Source: Chlorobium sp.
GTDB taxonomy: Bacteria; Bacteroidota; Chlorobiia; Chlorobiales; Chlorobiaceae
Assembly: GCA_028277485.1 (NCBI GenBank)
Contig: JANQGE010000030.1
Location: forward strand, 4,687 to 68,686
Length of the DNA: 64,000 nucleotides
Direction: 5' to 3'
Program-made: the position numbers and the translations under genes
The notes under the pieces: model-generated
The model's input: only the letters and a program-made list of their open reading frames with translations
Told to the model about the DNA's origin: nothing
The model's database searches: none
Part shown: positions 1 through 8,446 of the stretch, piece after piece
How positions within the stretch are numbered: the first letter of the stretch is position 1
Layout of the letters: each line of letters opens with the position of its first letter

Positions 1-661
1 ATGCCTGGATCAGCCGCTTGTCGAGCATGGGAAGCACAGATGGAAAGATGTTGTACAGGTAATGAATGACGTTTTGACGTTCTGCGCCGACGGTTGGTTT
101 TTCAAACAAAATCTCGCCGGTCCTCCAGAGTCTTTCCAGGACAATTTTGATTTCTTCGCGGATATCTTCCCGTTCGGCGGGGGTCCACATCTGGTTTTCA
201 AGTTTAACGAGGAGCAGGTACAGTTCCCTGTGCTGTTCAAGCACCGTTCTGCGTTTTGCTTCGGTAGGATGTGCGGTCAGCACCGGCTCTACGGAAATGT
301 GCGAAAGTTCCTCGGCTATTCGGGATTCTGTGATACCGAGTTTGCGGAGATGGTGAAACGCATCTCCCCAGAGACCGGAAAGAGAGGCGGCACCCTCTTT
401 GGCTTCAAGGTTTCTCCGGAGCTGGACGGCAGAGTTTTCCTCGGCCATGTTGAGAAGCTGGAAGACGATTGAATAAGCCTGAACCGCTCTTCCGACATTG
501 GGGAGGCGGTTCATGGGCAGGGATTCTTCTTCCCAGGGAAGGTGTTCTGCAAGCTGATTTTCGCCGAGGTTATGCAGCACTTCCCGGAAACATTCCAGTA
601 GCAGCTGAAAATCGAGTTTTGCCTTTTCGTAATCTATAACGCTTGTCGTTGAGGTAATCAT
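1..661 (-). CDS. ppc: phosphoenolpyruvate carboxylase, N-terminal part (cut by window edge)
   Basis: Only the first 220 codons lie in the window; the gene runs off the left end. It starts at ATG 661 with MITSTTSVIDYEKAK. The conserved PEP carboxylase motif VLTAHPTEAKRR is at residues about 128-138, with the catalytic His at about 131, followed by a helical EQHRELYLLLVKLE stretch. The family carboxylates PEP to oxaloacetate in the cytosol, an anaplerotic step that feeds the reverse TCA cycle in green sulfur bacteria. No frameshift is visible in the part present. Upstream of the start are two family A repeats. The motif makes the family assignment secure; the missing C-terminal catalytic half cannot be checked here. 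Confidence 0.93.
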   Translation of the reverse strand, partial: MITSTTSVIDYEKAKLDFQLLLECFREVLHNLGENQLAEHLPWEEESLPMNRLPNVGRAVQAYSIVFQLLNMAEENSAVQLRRNLEAKEGAASLSGLWGDAFHHLRKLGITESRIAEELSHISVEPVLTAHPTEAKRRTVLEQHRELYLLLVKLENQMWTPAEREDIREEIKIVLERLWRTGEILFEKPTVGAERQNVIHYLYNIFPSVLPMLDKRLIQA

Positions 662-687
662 CAGAGATCGTTCAATAGGTTAAATAA

Positions 688-822
688 GGGCACCTCTATT
701 AATTTGCTGCGCACCATGATTACTTCGTTGAACGGTGCTCGAAATCCTCATGTACTCTATGTACACTCCGGTATCTCTGGCTCCGTTCACCTCGCAGCGC
801 TCGCGAAATTTGTAGGGGTGTT
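688..822 (-). repeat. interspersed repeat family A, copy 1
   Basis: This copy begins GGGCACCTCTATTAATTTG and ends in a degraded AATTTGTAGGGGTG. Inside is the family's ATGTACTCTATGTACA word and the CTCCGTTCACCTCGC segment. It is followed by copy 2 in the same orientation, so the 662-1177 gap between ppc and pscC is mostly repeat; only the last ~140 bases are left for the pscC promoter. Confidence 0.85.
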
Positions 823-891
823 TATAATAGGGACATCTTCAAGGTGAAACATAACCATCGTTGACTTGTACACAAAATCTGCCGATGCTTT

Positions 892-1035
892 AGAGCACCT
901 CTATTAATTTGTTGCGCGTCCTGATTACTTCGTTGGGCAGTGCTCGAAATCCTCATGTACTCTATGTACATTCCGGTTTCTGGGCTCCGTCCGCCTCGTA
1001 CTCATGTCGCTCACGACAATTTATAGAGGTGCTCC
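892..1035 (-). repeat. interspersed repeat family A, copy 2 (full length)
   Basis: About 144 bp with near-perfect inverted ends: left GAGCACCTCTATTAATTTG, right AATTTATAGAGGTGCTC. The interior carries GATTACTTCGTTGG, TGCTCGAAATCCTCATG and the GTACTCTATGTAC hairpin word seen in copies at 17.2, 37.0 and 59.1 kb. It lies about 140 bp upstream of the pscC start. Confidence 0.9.
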
Positions 1036-1177
1036 TTATTTTCAAGCCGACGATATGCTTATGGAATAACACAGAGAGGGGGGGTAATTGGTTATTTTGT
1101 TTGCCGCTTGTCGAATATTGATTATCTTAATCGTTAAAGTTGTTTGTAAGCCCGCTAACACCAAATTTTCAGTTGTC

Positions 1178-1948
1178 ATGGATAACAAATCAAATGGCAA
1201 GCTTATTGCCCTGGCGATTGTTAGTGCTGTCCTGATGGGGGGATTGTTTTTCATATCCTCTTTTCTCACTGGTTATCAGACCCCTGCGGAGAACATTTCG
1301 CCGGTTCTTACCCCTCTGAAATCGTTTATGGGTTGGTTCCTGTTGATCTTTTTGTCTTCTCTCATTATCTGGGGACTTGGCAAGATGTCTGCCAGAATAA
1401 GCGAAAGGTGGGTTGTAAGTCTGCCAGTTAGCATTTTTGTTATTGTAGCGGTTATGTTTATCAGTCTTGAAGTTGTCTGGGAGAAAGGCCGCACAACCAC
1501 GGTAGATGGCAAGTACATCCGTACTGTCCGGCAGCTTGATGCGTTCAATGATGGTGAGGATTTCGAGAATATCGAGGACCAGCCTGTCGAACAAGAGGCT
1601 ATGGTTGAAGAAGCGGTTGTTGAGGAGGTTGCTGTAGCTGAGGAGGAGGTTGCTGGAGAAGAGGCTGTCGTTGCGGAAAGTGAAGAGGCTGTTGCCGTGG
1701 TTGAGGAAGAAACCGCTGCTCCTGAGCAGGTAGCCCTGGCTGGCGAAGAACTTGCAGCAACTGCAAAACTTTTCCAGAGAAAGTGTGCAAAGTGTCATGC
1801 CGTCAAGGCGATTGAAGTGAAACTTGTCGAGTACAGAAAGAAAGGCCAGTCAGAGAAGATTGTGCTGGACATGAAAGCCGTACCGAACTCGGGTATCAGA
1901 AAGAAAGACATTGAGCCTCTCGTTCGTTATATCGACATGATGTTTTGA
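1178..1948 (+). CDS. pscC: photosynthetic reaction centre cytochrome c-551 (PscC), with acidic linker insert
   Basis: PscC carries electrons from the quinol-oxidising side to P840 in the green sulfur bacterial type I reaction centre. The start ATG 1178 gives MDNKSNGKLIALAI, the family N-terminus; an in-frame upstream GTG at 1088 is not needed. Three membrane segments lie at about 9-32, 50-70 and 79-101, followed by the family signature WEKGRTTTVDGKYIR. The haem site is CAKCH at 203-207, with Met232 a possible sixth ligand. Between the third helix and the haem domain, residues about 124-195 are very rich in Glu, Val and Ala. From memory family members are near 206 aa, so this 256-aa protein is longer mainly in that linker. 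A strong terminator follows. Confidence 0.93.
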   Translation: MDNKSNGKLIALAIVSAVLMGGLFFISSFLTGYQTPAENISPVLTPLKSFMGWFLLIFLSSLIIWGLGKMSARISERWVVSLPVSIFVIVAVMFISLEVVWEKGRTTTVDGKYIRTVRQLDAFNDGEDFENIEDQPVEQEAMVEEAVVEEVAVAEEEVAGEEAVVAESEEAVAVVEEETAAPEQVALAGEELAATAKLFQRKCAKCHAVKAIEVKLVEYRKKGQSEKIVLDMKAVPNSGIRKKDIEPLVRYIDMMF

Positions 1949-1982
1949 GGCATGGATGTTTGGATTAGCTGTAGTTGATATG

Positions 1983-2017
1983 AAAAAAGCCCCGGAGCAG
2001 TACTTCGGGGCTTTTTT
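1983..2017 (+). terminator. rho-independent terminator after pscC
   Basis: The stem GCCCCGG/TTCGGGGC has a short loop, preceded by six A and followed by six T. It lies 35 bp after the pscC stop and could also end transcription of queF from the other strand. Confidence 0.88.
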
Positions 2018-2024
2018 ATGGTAT

Positions 2025-2054
2025 CGGGTGCGCAGCAAATTAATAGAGGTATCC
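2025..2054 (+). repeat. family A repeat, solo right end
   Basis: Only the GGGTGCGCAGCAAATTAATAGAGG end of family A remains, between the pscC terminator and the queF stop codon. Confidence 0.7.
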
Positions 2055-2068
2055 TTTAGAAAAATCCT

Positions 2069-2422
2069 TCAGATTTTTTCGGCTCTATAGGACGCCGTCA
2101 CGGTTTCTGTAATTCCTCCCCTGGCTTTCCATTCTGTTATGACGGTCAATTCTCTCGGATTGAGCATGTCGATCAGGTGATCCAGAATCGTGTTCGTGAT
2201 GTTCTCATAAAAAATACCGGCATTGCGGAATTCGAGGAAATAATATTTCAGGGATTTGAGTTCCACGCACACCTTGTCGGGAATGTAGCGGATAGTGATC
2301 GTTCCGAAATCAGGCAGTCCGGTTTTCGGGCAGACCGAAGTAAATTCGGGGTTGACTATTTCAATCGTATAATCCCTGTCAGGGAACTGGTTATCGAATA
2401 CTTCAAGGATATCTTTTTTCAT
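2069..2422 (-). CDS. queF: NADPH-dependent 7-cyano-7-deazaguanine reductase
   Basis: QueF reduces preQ0 to preQ1 in queuosine biosynthesis for tRNA wobble modification. At 117 aa this is the short, single-domain type I (YkvM-like) form. The nucleophilic Cys is Cys31 in SVCPKTGLPDFG, and the QueF signature ELKSLKYYF is at 54-62, followed by FRNAG. The ATG at 2422 gives MKKDILEVFD. It is convergent with pscC and divergent from the methyltransferase gene, so it appears to be transcribed alone. No other queuosine genes are in the window. Confidence 0.93.
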   Translation of the reverse strand: MKKDILEVFDNQFPDRDYTIEIVNPEFTSVCPKTGLPDFGTITIRYIPDKVCVELKSLKYYFLEFRNAGIFYENITNTILDHLIDMLNPRELTVITEWKARGGITETVTASYRAEKI

Positions 2423-2580
2423 GACAGGTTTGCTTCATGTTTTTCGAGGCGCCCTGGTGTTTCGCTGGTAAAATATAAATCTCTACCTGATTTTCCGTAC
2501 ATTTCATACCATTCGTTTTGTTTACATAACAATGCAGTCTTTTCTTGGCCTGTTGTTGAAACTTGTCACGTACACTAACC

Positions 2581-3282
2581 ATGATCGACGCTGATCAGAC
2601 CATAGCGGGTATGATCGAGGAGCTGTCGGAGGAATACGACCTTGAGACAAGTCCCTATACCATAGCAGGTAATACGTTCAGCTTCGTGAGCGTTCGGGAC
2701 AGTTACGCCCTGCTTGACAGGATATCCCCGGAAGATTTTGTAAAAGACGAGCAGATGCCCTACTGGGCGGAGATATGGCCGGCTGCAGTGACATTGTCGG
2801 AATTTATTGTAGAGGGACTCGATGTTGCCGGTAAGAAGGTTATTGAGATCGGTGCCGGAATTGGTTTGGCAAGCGTGACCGCGGCTAAAATGGGTGCAGA
2901 TGTCATGGCTACGGATTATTCCGGAGAAGCCCTGCGTTTTATTCGTCTCAACGCGCTGAAAAACCGTGTTGGTTTGGGCACGGAACGGCTTGACTGGCGC
3001 TGTATTCAGCGTGATGACCGATTCGACGTTTTCCTGGCGGCTGATGTTCTTTACGAAAGGGTTAATCTGCTGCCTATCGTGAACGCAGTTGATAAACTGA
3101 TGAGACCGGAGGGATGCGCTTATATTGCCGATCCGAGAAGAAGGCTCGCTCAGCAGTTTCTCGATCTTGCATTCGAGAATGGTTTTTCCGTGACGAGCTA
3201 TGCAAAAAGCTTCAGCAGAGGGAGACAGACGATACCGGTTAATATCTACAGGCTTTCAAAAACCCGGGAGGACGATGCCTGA
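2581..3282 (+). CDS. class I SAM-dependent methyltransferase, protein-lysine methyltransferase-like
   Basis: The 233-aa product has the Rossmann glycine motif IEIGAGIGLASVTAA at about 92-106, then ATDYSGEAL (acidic end of beta 2) and FDVFLAADVLYE (motif post-II). The preceding PYWAEIWPAA is typical of the Methyltransf_16/METTL21-like group, which includes protein-lysine and nicotinamide-type methyltransferases. The substrate cannot be told from sequence. ATG 2581 is chosen; a TTG at 2563 in frame is the alternative. It overlaps the next gene by 8 bp (ATGCCTGA), so the two are probably co-translated with xerC downstream. Confidence 0.75.
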   Translation: MIDADQTIAGMIEELSEEYDLETSPYTIAGNTFSFVSVRDSYALLDRISPEDFVKDEQMPYWAEIWPAAVTLSEFIVEGLDVAGKKVIEIGAGIGLASVTAAKMGADVMATDYSGEALRFIRLNALKNRVGLGTERLDWRCIQRDDRFDVFLAADVLYERVNLLPIVNAVDKLMRPEGCAYIADPRRRLAQQFLDLAFENGFSVTSYAKSFSRGRQTIPVNIYRLSKTREDDA

Positions 3283-4126
3283 GAAGTCTCCCCGGCTGTG
3301 TTGTTATTCCCCGTCCGGCGGTGCGCTGATCTGGAAGATCATGTTTCTCGAACCGGATCTTGTTGTTTGCGAGAACCGGCTGCCGGAAGTGAATAAAACC
3401 TTTTTCTCCTGCCTTTCGTTACCGTCGGGCAGCGAAATCCTCAAGAGTTTTTCTCTAAACGACAGCGGTCACGAAGTGGCGGGAGAGGGCTGGATGACCG
3501 GCCTTGAAACAACGAGGAACAATCTGTTCTATATTCACGGTTATCAAGCCGGCAGTCCGGAACATGCGGGTATCTGGGCGATCGATCCCGTTAAAGCCGC
3601 CGTGGTATGGACGAGGCCTGACGCGGCTTTTGTGGCGAACCTTGAAGAGGGGATGCTGGTTTATGCAGCAGGCTCTTTCGCGGGTTTCCCGGAAAGAAAC
3701 TATATGCTTCTTGCCTGTATGACCGGCAAGGTTCTGGAAGTTATCGGTGAAAATACGCAAAGGGTCAACGCCCTGCGCAGCAGATCGTTGAGTGATGAAA
3801 AACTGCAGAATGTTGTGCTTCCCCTGCTGCCCGGTACGCACATGCCGGATGTAAAAAATAGGGATACAGCAGCTCCCGAACGTTCAGGCGCAGGTTTTTA
3901 CGAATATATTGCGCATGCCGGTTTGGTCGTAACCGTGACTCACAAGGCCGGTGAAGGAGGCAAAGGTTTTGACGCGGTTATCAGGGTGTTGCGCAACGGT
4001 ATCACGGTGTACGAAGACATGCTTGCGCGGTCAACCGGCGTTCCCTGTATGAATTATTTTCTTCTCCGCGGCGTTACCTTGTATTATATCAGAAATATGA
4101 ACGAACTGATCTCCGTCAGTCTGTGA
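3275..4126 (+). CDS. conserved hypothetical protein, DUF4905-like
   Basis: A 283-aa soluble protein with no signal peptide or membrane segment. It has repeated beta-strand-like patterns (IWKIMFLEPDLVVCENR, NLFYIHGYQAGSPEHAGIWAID), which resemble the DUF4905 family of Bacteroidetes/Chlorobi as I remember it; this needs a profile search. The architecture suggests a small beta-propeller-like fold. It overlaps the upstream methyltransferase by 8 bp and the downstream xerC start by 1 bp (TGATG), so the three genes form a translationally coupled run. No function is proposed. Confidence 0.7.
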   Translation: MPEKSPRLCCYSPSGGALIWKIMFLEPDLVVCENRLPEVNKTFFSCLSLPSGSEILKSFSLNDSGHEVAGEGWMTGLETTRNNLFYIHGYQAGSPEHAGIWAIDPVKAAVVWTRPDAAFVANLEEGMLVYAAGSFAGFPERNYMLLACMTGKVLEVIGENTQRVNALRSRSLSDEKLQNVVLPLLPGTHMPDVKNRDTAAPERSGAGFYEYIAHAGLVVTVTHKAGEGGKGFDAVIRVLRNGITVYEDMLARSTGVPCMNYFLLRGVTLYYIRNMNELISVSL

Positions 4127-5133
4127 TGCAGAAACAAAGGGAGAATACGGCAGCTGCTGAGAAAGTTTCAAAATACCCCGGCCTGAACAGCTTTCTCGAC
4201 TACATGAGAGGCCAGAGAAAGTATTCGGAACATACCTGCAAGGCATACCGTAAGGATATTATCCAGTTTTACGAGTTCCTTTTTCGTCAGTATGGCTCAG
4301 AAGCCAATTCGGATATAGACCCGGGGTCGGTTACGGTACTTGATATGCGCCTGTTTCTGGGTTTTCTGCTGGGGGAAGGGTTACAGCCAAAATCTATTGC
4401 GCGGAAGCTGGCTGCGGTAAAAAGCTTTTACAGTTATCTTCTTGAAACCGGCAGTATACAGGTTTCCGTCCCGGCCCAGGTTGTTACACCCCGCTTCAGC
4501 AAACATGTCCCCGGTTTTCTCAACGAAGAGCAGACCGAAAGTCTGTTTGACCGGATTCTTGTTTCCCCTCCGCGTCGTGCGGGTTCTCGCCAAAAGGATC
4601 CTCTTGAAGAACAGTTTACTTTTACACGCGACAAGGCGATCCTTGAGGTGCTTTACGGATGCGGACTGCGGATATCGGAGGTCGTCGGCCTTGAACATGA
4701 ACAGGTCGGTCTTGAACAGGGTTTCATGAGGATTACCGGTAAGGGTAACAAGCAGCGTATTGTACCGCTGGGGACACATGCTGCGGAGGCGCTGAGAAAT
4801 TATTTTGAAGTCAAACGAAACTTCTTTAGAATAAAAAAAGGAGGGGAGCCCGGTACTGCATATGTATTTGTAACAAAAAAAGGTACGGGTATCTATCCGG
4901 TTCTTGTTCAAAGAGTTACGAAAAAGTACCTGTCAGCGGTCACGGAGCTCAAGTATAAAAATCCGCATGTTCTGCGTCACAGTTTTGCAACACATATGCT
5001 GAACAACGGCGCCGATCTCAAAAGTGTAAGCGAGATGCTGGGGCACACCAGCCTGACCACTACGGAGATATATACACATGTAACCTTTGGCAGGATCAAG
5101 GAAGTTTATGAGAAAGCCCACCCGAAGGCCTGA
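4126..5133 (+). CDS. xerC: tyrosine recombinase XerC/XerD
   Basis: XerC/D recombinases resolve chromosome dimers at dif. The N-terminal SAM-like core-binding domain spans about 18-105 (FLDYMRGQRKYSEHTCKAYRKD). The C-terminal catalytic domain shows the first Arg in GCGLRISEVVGL, the HxxR in HVLRHSFATHML, the second His in LGHTSLTTTE and the nucleophile in EIYTHV. At 335 aa it is slightly long because of an insert after VSPPRR. The start ATG 4126 overlaps the upstream stop (TGATG); a GTG at 4123 is also possible. XerC versus XerD cannot be decided without a tree. Confidence 0.9.
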   Translation: MQKQRENTAAAEKVSKYPGLNSFLDYMRGQRKYSEHTCKAYRKDIIQFYEFLFRQYGSEANSDIDPGSVTVLDMRLFLGFLLGEGLQPKSIARKLAAVKSFYSYLLETGSIQVSVPAQVVTPRFSKHVPGFLNEEQTESLFDRILVSPPRRAGSRQKDPLEEQFTFTRDKAILEVLYGCGLRISEVVGLEHEQVGLEQGFMRITGKGNKQRIVPLGTHAAEALRNYFEVKRNFFRIKKGGEPGTAYVFVTKKGTGIYPVLVQRVTKKYLSAVTELKYKNPHVLRHSFATHMLNNGADLKSVSEMLGHTSLTTTEIYTHVTFGRIKEVYEKAHPKA

Positions 5134-5191
5134 AGATCGTTTCCGGGGGGCTTTGGCGGGTGTTGTTTTCTGTTTTTCATTACATATTAAC

Positions 5192-5198
5192 AAGGAGG
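5192..5198 (+). promoter_or_regulatory. strong ribosome binding site of hpf
   Basis: AAGGAGG lies 6 bp before ATG 5205. This fixes the hpf start against the in-frame GTG-like start 45 bp upstream. Confidence 0.85.
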
Positions 5199-5204
5199 TT
5201 GCCT

Positions 5205-5534
5205 ATGACAAAAACAGAGGTTAATGGAGCGGTAAACGTACAGGTTACCTTGAGACATACAAATAATCATCGTGACATAGAACAGTATGCCCGTGATGCC
5301 GTCCAGGCTTTTGGCAAGATTTTCAACGGGATTGTCAACTCTCATGTGATACTGGATCATCAGAAAAACGATTTTGAGAAAAACAAGCTTGCTGAAATAA
5401 CAGTTCATGTTCCACAAAACGTTCTCGTTGCCAGGGAAGCTGCGTCAACTTATGAACAAGCAATCGACAGTTGTGTGAATGCAATGGGGAGACAATTGAG
5501 GAAGTACAAGGATAAACTGCTGGATCACAGGTAA
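5205..5534 (+). CDS. hpf: ribosome hibernation promoting factor, HPF/RaiA family
   Basis: The 109-aa protein NVQVTLRHTNNHRDIEQYARDAVQ...INVHV-type sequence fits the short HPF/YfiA fold, which binds the decoding centre of 30S subunits under stress. Visible are the N-terminal strand with VTLRHTN, a helix DIEQYARDAVQAFGKIF, and the basic C-terminal helix MGRQLRKYKDKLLDHR that contacts rRNA. There is no long C-terminal dimerisation domain, so it is the short form. A perfect hairpin terminator follows 15 bp after the stop. Confidence 0.88.
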   Translation: MTKTEVNGAVNVQVTLRHTNNHRDIEQYARDAVQAFGKIFNGIVNSHVILDHQKNDFEKNKLAEITVHVPQNVLVAREAASTYEQAIDSCVNAMGRQLRKYKDKLLDHR

Positions 5535-5547
5535 AAATTCGCATACG

Positions 5548-5573
5548 ACAGGGCCGGAAATCCGGCCCTGTTC
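5548..5573 (+). terminator. hairpin terminator after hpf
   Basis: CAGGGCCGG and CCGGCCCTG form a perfect stem around a four-base AAAT loop. The T tract after it is short (GTTCC). Confidence 0.75.
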
Positions 5574-5604
5574 CACTTTGAACGCACCTCTTAGCTCTAC
5601 TACC

Positions 5605-6624
5605 ATGAACTTTGATCAGAAAGGCCTGAAGAAGCGATCGATGACGGTTGCATATTTTTTCGATAACATCAACAAAACCATCGATATAAAACTTCGGCGG
5701 CTGAACAAGGTCGATGAACAGAAAAGGCGTATTTATGACAGGGATCTTCACCGCCCCGGCCTTGCTCTTGCGGGTTTCACCAATCTTTTTACGTATAAGA
5801 GGGTGCAGATCCTTGGAAATACCGAGACTCGGTTCCTCAATCAGCTTGATAAAAAGGCAAAGAAAACAGCTTTTGAAAATATCGTAAAGTATAAAGTTCC
5901 GTGCATCATCCTTACCAGCAACAACAAGCTTGATCCCTTTCTGCTCAATATGGCGACCGAAGCCGGTATTCCGGTTTTTGCAACCCGTAACTCTTCTACA
6001 AGAACCATATTTCTGATTACGGATTTTCTCGTTGACCGGTTTTCGGTGTACCAACAGTATCATGGTTCAATGGTTGATGTTTACGGAGTAGGTGTTTTCC
6101 TTGTTGGAAAAAGCGGCCTCGGCAAGTCCGAAGTTGCTCTTGACCTGGTGGAGAGGGGGCACCGGCTGGTTGCGGATGATGTCGTTGTGATCAACCGCAA
6201 GGGAGAGAAGGTGCTGATCGCATCCGGGAATCACATTATCGGTCACTTTATGGAAATCCGCGGGCTCGGTGTGGTGGATGTGAAGGCGACATTCGGCATA
6301 AGGGCGGTAAGGGAAAAAAAGGTTGTGCAGGTAGTTGTTGAGCTGCTGGAGTGGAAGGAAGCCATGGATTATGAGCGTCTTGGGCTTGATACAAAAACGA
6401 CAAAGATTCTCGGTGTTGAGGTGCCTCTTGTTCAGTTGCCGATCAATCCGGGAAAAAATATTACCGTTATCATAGAGGTTGTTGCCCTCAACTATCTGTT
6501 AAAACAATACTCGGGGTATGTGGCGGCAGAGGCGCTTGAAAAAAGAATCAAAACCTGCATCGATGATGAGTCGATGCTGAAAACAAGGTTCGGAAGTAAC
6601 TATTTCTCCAAAGATTATGAGTAG
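5605..6624 (+). CDS. hprK: HPr kinase/phosphorylase
   Basis: HprK phosphorylates or dephosphorylates Ser46 of HPr-type proteins. The ATG at 5605 gives MNFDQKGLKKRSMTVAYFF; an upstream TTG at 5578 would add nine residues without family support. The N-terminal domain is followed by the P-loop GKSGLGKS at about 167-174 and the HprK signature EIRGLGVVDVKATFGI at about 215. In bacteria without a sugar PTS this protein is thought to have a regulatory role outside sugar uptake; no ptsH lies nearby. The stop overlaps the start of the next gene by 8 bp. Confidence 0.93.
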   Translation: MNFDQKGLKKRSMTVAYFFDNINKTIDIKLRRLNKVDEQKRRIYDRDLHRPGLALAGFTNLFTYKRVQILGNTETRFLNQLDKKAKKTAFENIVKYKVPCIILTSNNKLDPFLLNMATEAGIPVFATRNSSTRTIFLITDFLVDRFSVYQQYHGSMVDVYGVGVFLVGKSGLGKSEVALDLVERGHRLVADDVVVINRKGEKVLIASGNHIIGHFMEIRGLGVVDVKATFGIRAVREKKVVQVVVELLEWKEAMDYERLGLDTKTTKILGVEVPLVQLPINPGKNITVIIEVVALNYLLKQYSGYVAAEALEKRIKTCIDDESMLKTRFGSNYFSKDYE

Positions 6625-8416
6625 AGAGGCAGTTCGCAGCAGTTTTTCGAGATGTCGTAAAGCGGTGGAAGCGTTGTTTCCTGTCTTGACGGCGTTTTTC
6701 ATCGTTGTCCTGGCAGGCTGTTCGGGACAGAAGCCTGCGGCGGGAGGATCGGCCGGTGATTCCACGCTGGTGATCGCCATGCTCGGTGACGCCAACTATC
6801 TCAATCCTGTAATCGGCGCGTCGGTAACATCGAGAAATGTGTACGGGCTCCTTTATCCGGGGCTGCTGCAAAGTGAGTTCGATACAACGTCGGGCCTCCT
6901 GAATTTTGTTGCCCTGGAGAGGAAGCTGAGAGAAGAGGCACCCCAATCACAGCAGGATAAGCCGCGGGGGGCATTGGCCAGGACCTGGAAAATGAGTGAT
7001 GATAACCGTTCCATAACCTATACGCTCAGAAACGATGCGCGATGGAATGACGGCGCACCGGTAACGTCGCATGATTTTAAGTTTACTTATACGCTTTATG
7101 GTAACCCTGTTATTGCCAGTCCCCGGCAGCAATTCCTTGCCGAGCTTGTAGGTGCCGACAAGGGTGAAATTGATTTCGACAGGGCGATCCAGACGCCGGA
7201 CGACACGACCCTGGTGTTCAACTTCTACAAGCGGATTCCCGAGTCTCTGGCCCTTTTTCATACGTCACTCACGCCTCTCCCGAAACACAAATGGGAAAAT
7301 GTGCCGCCTAGAGAGTTCCGGCATTCTCCTCTTAACCAGAAGCCGTTGGGCGCCGGACCCTATGTTCTTCAAGACTGGCTGAAACAGCAGCAGATCGTGC
7401 TGGCTTCAAATCCGCTGTGCAACCTTCCCAAACCTGGCAACATACCGCGCATCATGTTCCGGGTTGTTCCCGACTACACGGTACGCCTTGCCCAGCTCCA
7501 AACGGGAGCCGTTGATGTTGTTGAGAACATAAGACCGGAAGATTTTGATGGGTTGGAACGCTCAAAGACCGGAGTAGAAATCAAGGCGGTTGGTTTGCGT
7601 GTTTATGACTATGTCGGATGGTCGAATATCGACCAGGAAGCCTATCACGGGGACGGGACGATACAGCCCCATCCTCTTTTCGGTTCCGCGAAGGTACGGC
7701 GTGCGCTGACTCTGGCCGTCGATCGACAGTCAATTCTCGACGGTTATCTTGGAGAGTATGGTGTTATAGCCAGTACCGATATTTCTCCGTCGCTGAAATG
7801 GGCGTATAACGATAAAGTGATTCCCTATCCCTATGATCCGGCCGAAGCTGTCAGGCTTCTGGAAGAAGAGGGCTGGATGCCGGGGCCGGACGGTATACGT
7901 GAGAAAAACGGCAGAAAGTTCAGCTTTGTGCTCTACACCAATGCCGGGAACGCGAGAAGAAATTTCGCAAGTGTTATTATTCAGCAGAATCTCAGGGAGA
8001 TTGGTATTGATTGCCAGCTGGATGTCCAGGAGTCAAATGTCTTTTTTGAGAACCTTCGTCTGCGTAGAATCGACGCGTGGATGGCCGGATGGTCGATAGG
8101 GCTTGAAATAGATCCGCTCGACAGCTGGGGGTCCGACCTGGAAAAGAGCAGGTTCAATTTTACCGGTTACCGCAACCCGAGAATCGATGAGCTTTGTGAG
8201 CTTGCTAAAAGCGAGCTGAACCTGCAGGACGCCAGGCCCTACTGGATGGAGTACCAGGAAATTCTGCACCGTGATCAGCCAACAACTTTTCTTTACTGGA
8301 TAAAGGAAGCACAGGGTTTTAGCCGGAGGATCAAAGGCGAGGAATTGAACATACTCAGTACATTTTATAACATCGATGACTGGACGCTTTCTCCGTCGGC
8401 AAGCGTGGCGGAGTAG
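6617..8416 (+). CDS. peptide/nickel-type ABC transporter substrate-binding lipoprotein (SBP family 5)
   Basis: A 599-aa family 5 extracytoplasmic binding protein. It starts with a basic segment, a hydrophobic stretch and the lipobox LAGC (Cys at about 35), so it should be a membrane-anchored periplasmic lipoprotein. Internal signatures include NDARWNDGAPVTSHDFKFTY, LGAGPYVLQDW, RRALTLAVDRQSIL and the C-terminal INVVFEN-like INE. Family members bind oligopeptides or chelated metals; the ligand cannot be told here. It overlaps hprK by 8 bp and is followed 30 bp later by a permease gene, so the transporter genes run together, but no second permease or ATPase is adjacent. Confidence 0.88.
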   Translation: MSREAVRSSFSRCRKAVEALFPVLTAFFIVVLAGCSGQKPAAGGSAGDSTLVIAMLGDANYLNPVIGASVTSRNVYGLLYPGLLQSEFDTTSGLLNFVALERKLREEAPQSQQDKPRGALARTWKMSDDNRSITYTLRNDARWNDGAPVTSHDFKFTYTLYGNPVIASPRQQFLAELVGADKGEIDFDRAIQTPDDTTLVFNFYKRIPESLALFHTSLTPLPKHKWENVPPREFRHSPLNQKPLGAGPYVLQDWLKQQQIVLASNPLCNLPKPGNIPRIMFRVVPDYTVRLAQLQTGAVDVVENIRPEDFDGLERSKTGVEIKAVGLRVYDYVGWSNIDQEAYHGDGTIQPHPLFGSAKVRRALTLAVDRQSILDGYLGEYGVIASTDISPSLKWAYNDKVIPYPYDPAEAVRLLEEEGWMPGPDGIREKNGRKFSFVLYTNAGNARRNFASVIIQQNLREIGIDCQLDVQESNVFFENLRLRRIDAWMAGWSIGLEIDPLDSWGSDLEKSRFNFTGYRNPRIDELCELAKSELNLQDARPYWMEYQEILHRDQPTTFLYWIKEAQGFSRRIKGEELNILSTFYNIDDWTLSPSASVAE

Positions 8417-8446
8417 GGAAGAAAAGTCAAAGGGTAAAAGTCAAAA

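Noticed and set aside
688..1035. A CRISPR array formed by the two tandem family A copies
   Set aside because: The copies are about 140 bp, diverged, and not regularly spaced with unique spacers; they are dispersed repeats.
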